From an uncultured cyanobacterium (lineage in GTDB: Bacteria; Cyanobacteriota; Cyanobacteriia; Thermostichales; Thermostichaceae), in contig CALFBB010000023.1 in NCBI GenBank assembly GCA_937944885.1, positions 1-64,000 on the forward strand: DNA of 64,000 nucleotides. The letters are read 5' to 3'. The translations under genes and the position numbers were made by a program. The notes beneath the pieces were generated by a model that saw only the letters and a program-made list of their open reading frames with translations, was not told the origin of the DNA and searched no databases. Positions 63,474 through 64,000 of the stretch are shown here, one piece after another; positions within the stretch are counted from its first letter, which is position 1; the number at the start of each line of letters is the position of its first letter.

Positions 63474-63894
63474 CTGGGACAAGTGGTCAACTCTATTCGT
63501 GTAAACTACCTTGCGCTAGAGAGCGCGGAGCTTTGACACAAGAGAGCAGGCCTAGCCCGCCGGCGTGCGCCCCGCTTATACCTTCAGGTAAGTTTACAAT
63601 TCAGTTTACAATTCAGTTTACAATTCAGTTTACAATTCACCCCAATGTTGCAATCAATATTTTTGGCCCGATTCCGATCGGCATCACACCGATTACCACA
63701 ATACCTGTAAACAAACCCCCCCTTGCTGATACAACAGGGGTGAGGTCATCGCGCTAAGTATACCATCTATTGCTGGATTCGGGGGCACCGTTCGCGGCAG
63801 TGGCAGCTTGCTGCACCCCCCTCACCCAGCCGCTCTACCTCCCTAGCCTAAAGATACAGGGGACTCACGCGATTTTGTTGATCAAGTTTGCGAC
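63474..63894. other. Intergenic region
   Basis: Apart from the tandem repeat at 63591-63638 no gene is supported; open frames across it are biased by the repeat. On the minus strand a stem CCCC..TTG / CAA..GGGG followed by TTTGTTT (about 63711-63740 on the plus strand) could terminate the gene ending at 63895, but this is weak. Confidence 0.4.
63591..63638 (+). repeat. Four perfect copies of a 12-bp tandem repeat
   Basis: AGTTTACAATTC occurs four times without interruption or change. The unit is AT-rich, unlike the flanks. It lies 118 bp upstream of the minus-strand GNAT start, where its promoter could be. A related GTAAACAAA occurs near 63708. Confidence 0.92.
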
Positions 63895-64000
63895 TTAATT
63901 TCCGGGCTTGAATAGACCAATGGCCTTGACTTGGTTGGATCCCACTTCAAAGGCGAAGGCTAAGCCCAAGGCATCGTAATTGACATAGTAGCGGTCATCC
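63895..64000 (-). CDS. C-terminal part of an unidentified protein (cut by window edge)
   Basis: The minus-strand frame runs from the window edge to a TAA at 63895-63897 and encodes a natural-looking end: DRYYVNYDALGLAFAFEVG, then AIGLFKPGN. I do not recognise the family. The gene starts beyond the right edge. Confidence 0.6.
   Translation of the reverse strand, partial: DDRYYVNYDALGLAFAFEVGSNQVKAIGLFKPGN

Noticed and set aside
63533-63757. A plus-strand frame encoding FTIQFTIQFTIQ
   Set aside because: It is a translation of the 12-bp tandem repeat, without other support.

Overview
The window is chromosomal DNA from a cyanobacterium. It carries psbY, ndhG and ndhE, a PucC/BCD-type pigment transporter, cyanophycin synthetase, an acyl-lipid desaturase, two sensor kinases with cyanobacteriochrome-like GAF domains, the hps pseudopilin cluster and a cyanobacterial rnpB. 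The palindrome GGATCC (usually GGGATCCC) recurs every few hundred bases inside and between genes, as HIP1 does in other cyanobacteria. Gene content and this GGGATCCC signature are compatible with the thermophilic Synechococcus/Thermostichus lineage, but that placement is inference.

Layout. 0-6 kb: a C-terminal scrap, a methyltransferase, a tightly overlapping minus-strand operon (YihY-like protein, tsaC, purE) and a PucC-type transporter. 6-19 kb (minus strand): sensor kinase, NarL-type regulator, giant hpsA (2,488 aa), hpsB, hpsC and a further pseudopilin, so a probable light-sensing two-component pair lies directly upstream of a polysaccharide-secretion and motility locus. 19-24 kb (plus): ABC-F ATPase, ribE, aroK, leuC. 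24-29 kb (minus): an NHL-repeat lipoprotein followed by a pore/TrkA-N channel protein, then a thioredoxin-reductase-like flavoprotein. 29-34 kb (plus): SPFH protein, rimM, gyrB, ndhG-ndhE. 34-37.5 kb: a decaying membrane-protein locus with a 33-bp in-gene duplication, a low-molecular-weight phosphatase, an ECF-like ATPase and an M23 endopeptidase. 37.7-42.8 kb: a 1,561-aa hybrid kinase and psbY. 43-46 kb: a LysR pseudogene, a desaturase divergent from a TetR regulator, and rnpB. 46-49 kb: mutS. 49-56 kb (plus): a five-gene TonB-dependent uptake cluster (permease, ATPase, outer-membrane receptor, TonB, binding protein). 56-64 kb: prepilin peptidase, cphA, a broken hydrolase, a TxlA-like thioredoxin, a ThiO-like oxidase, a GNAT enzyme and a cut-off gene.

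Working connections. The prepilin peptidase at 56 kb can process the pseudopilins encoded at 6-8 kb. The kinase/regulator pair at 16-19 kb is positioned to control the hps genes. The uptake cluster has a well-spaced promoter whose -35 box lies inside a palindrome with the same half-site (TGCAAGT/ACTTGCA) as a palindrome between the desaturase and the TetR gene, so the TetR protein may act on both. I saw no CRISPR array, complete insertion sequence or tRNA gene. Several short tandem duplications and at least two broken genes show local erosion.
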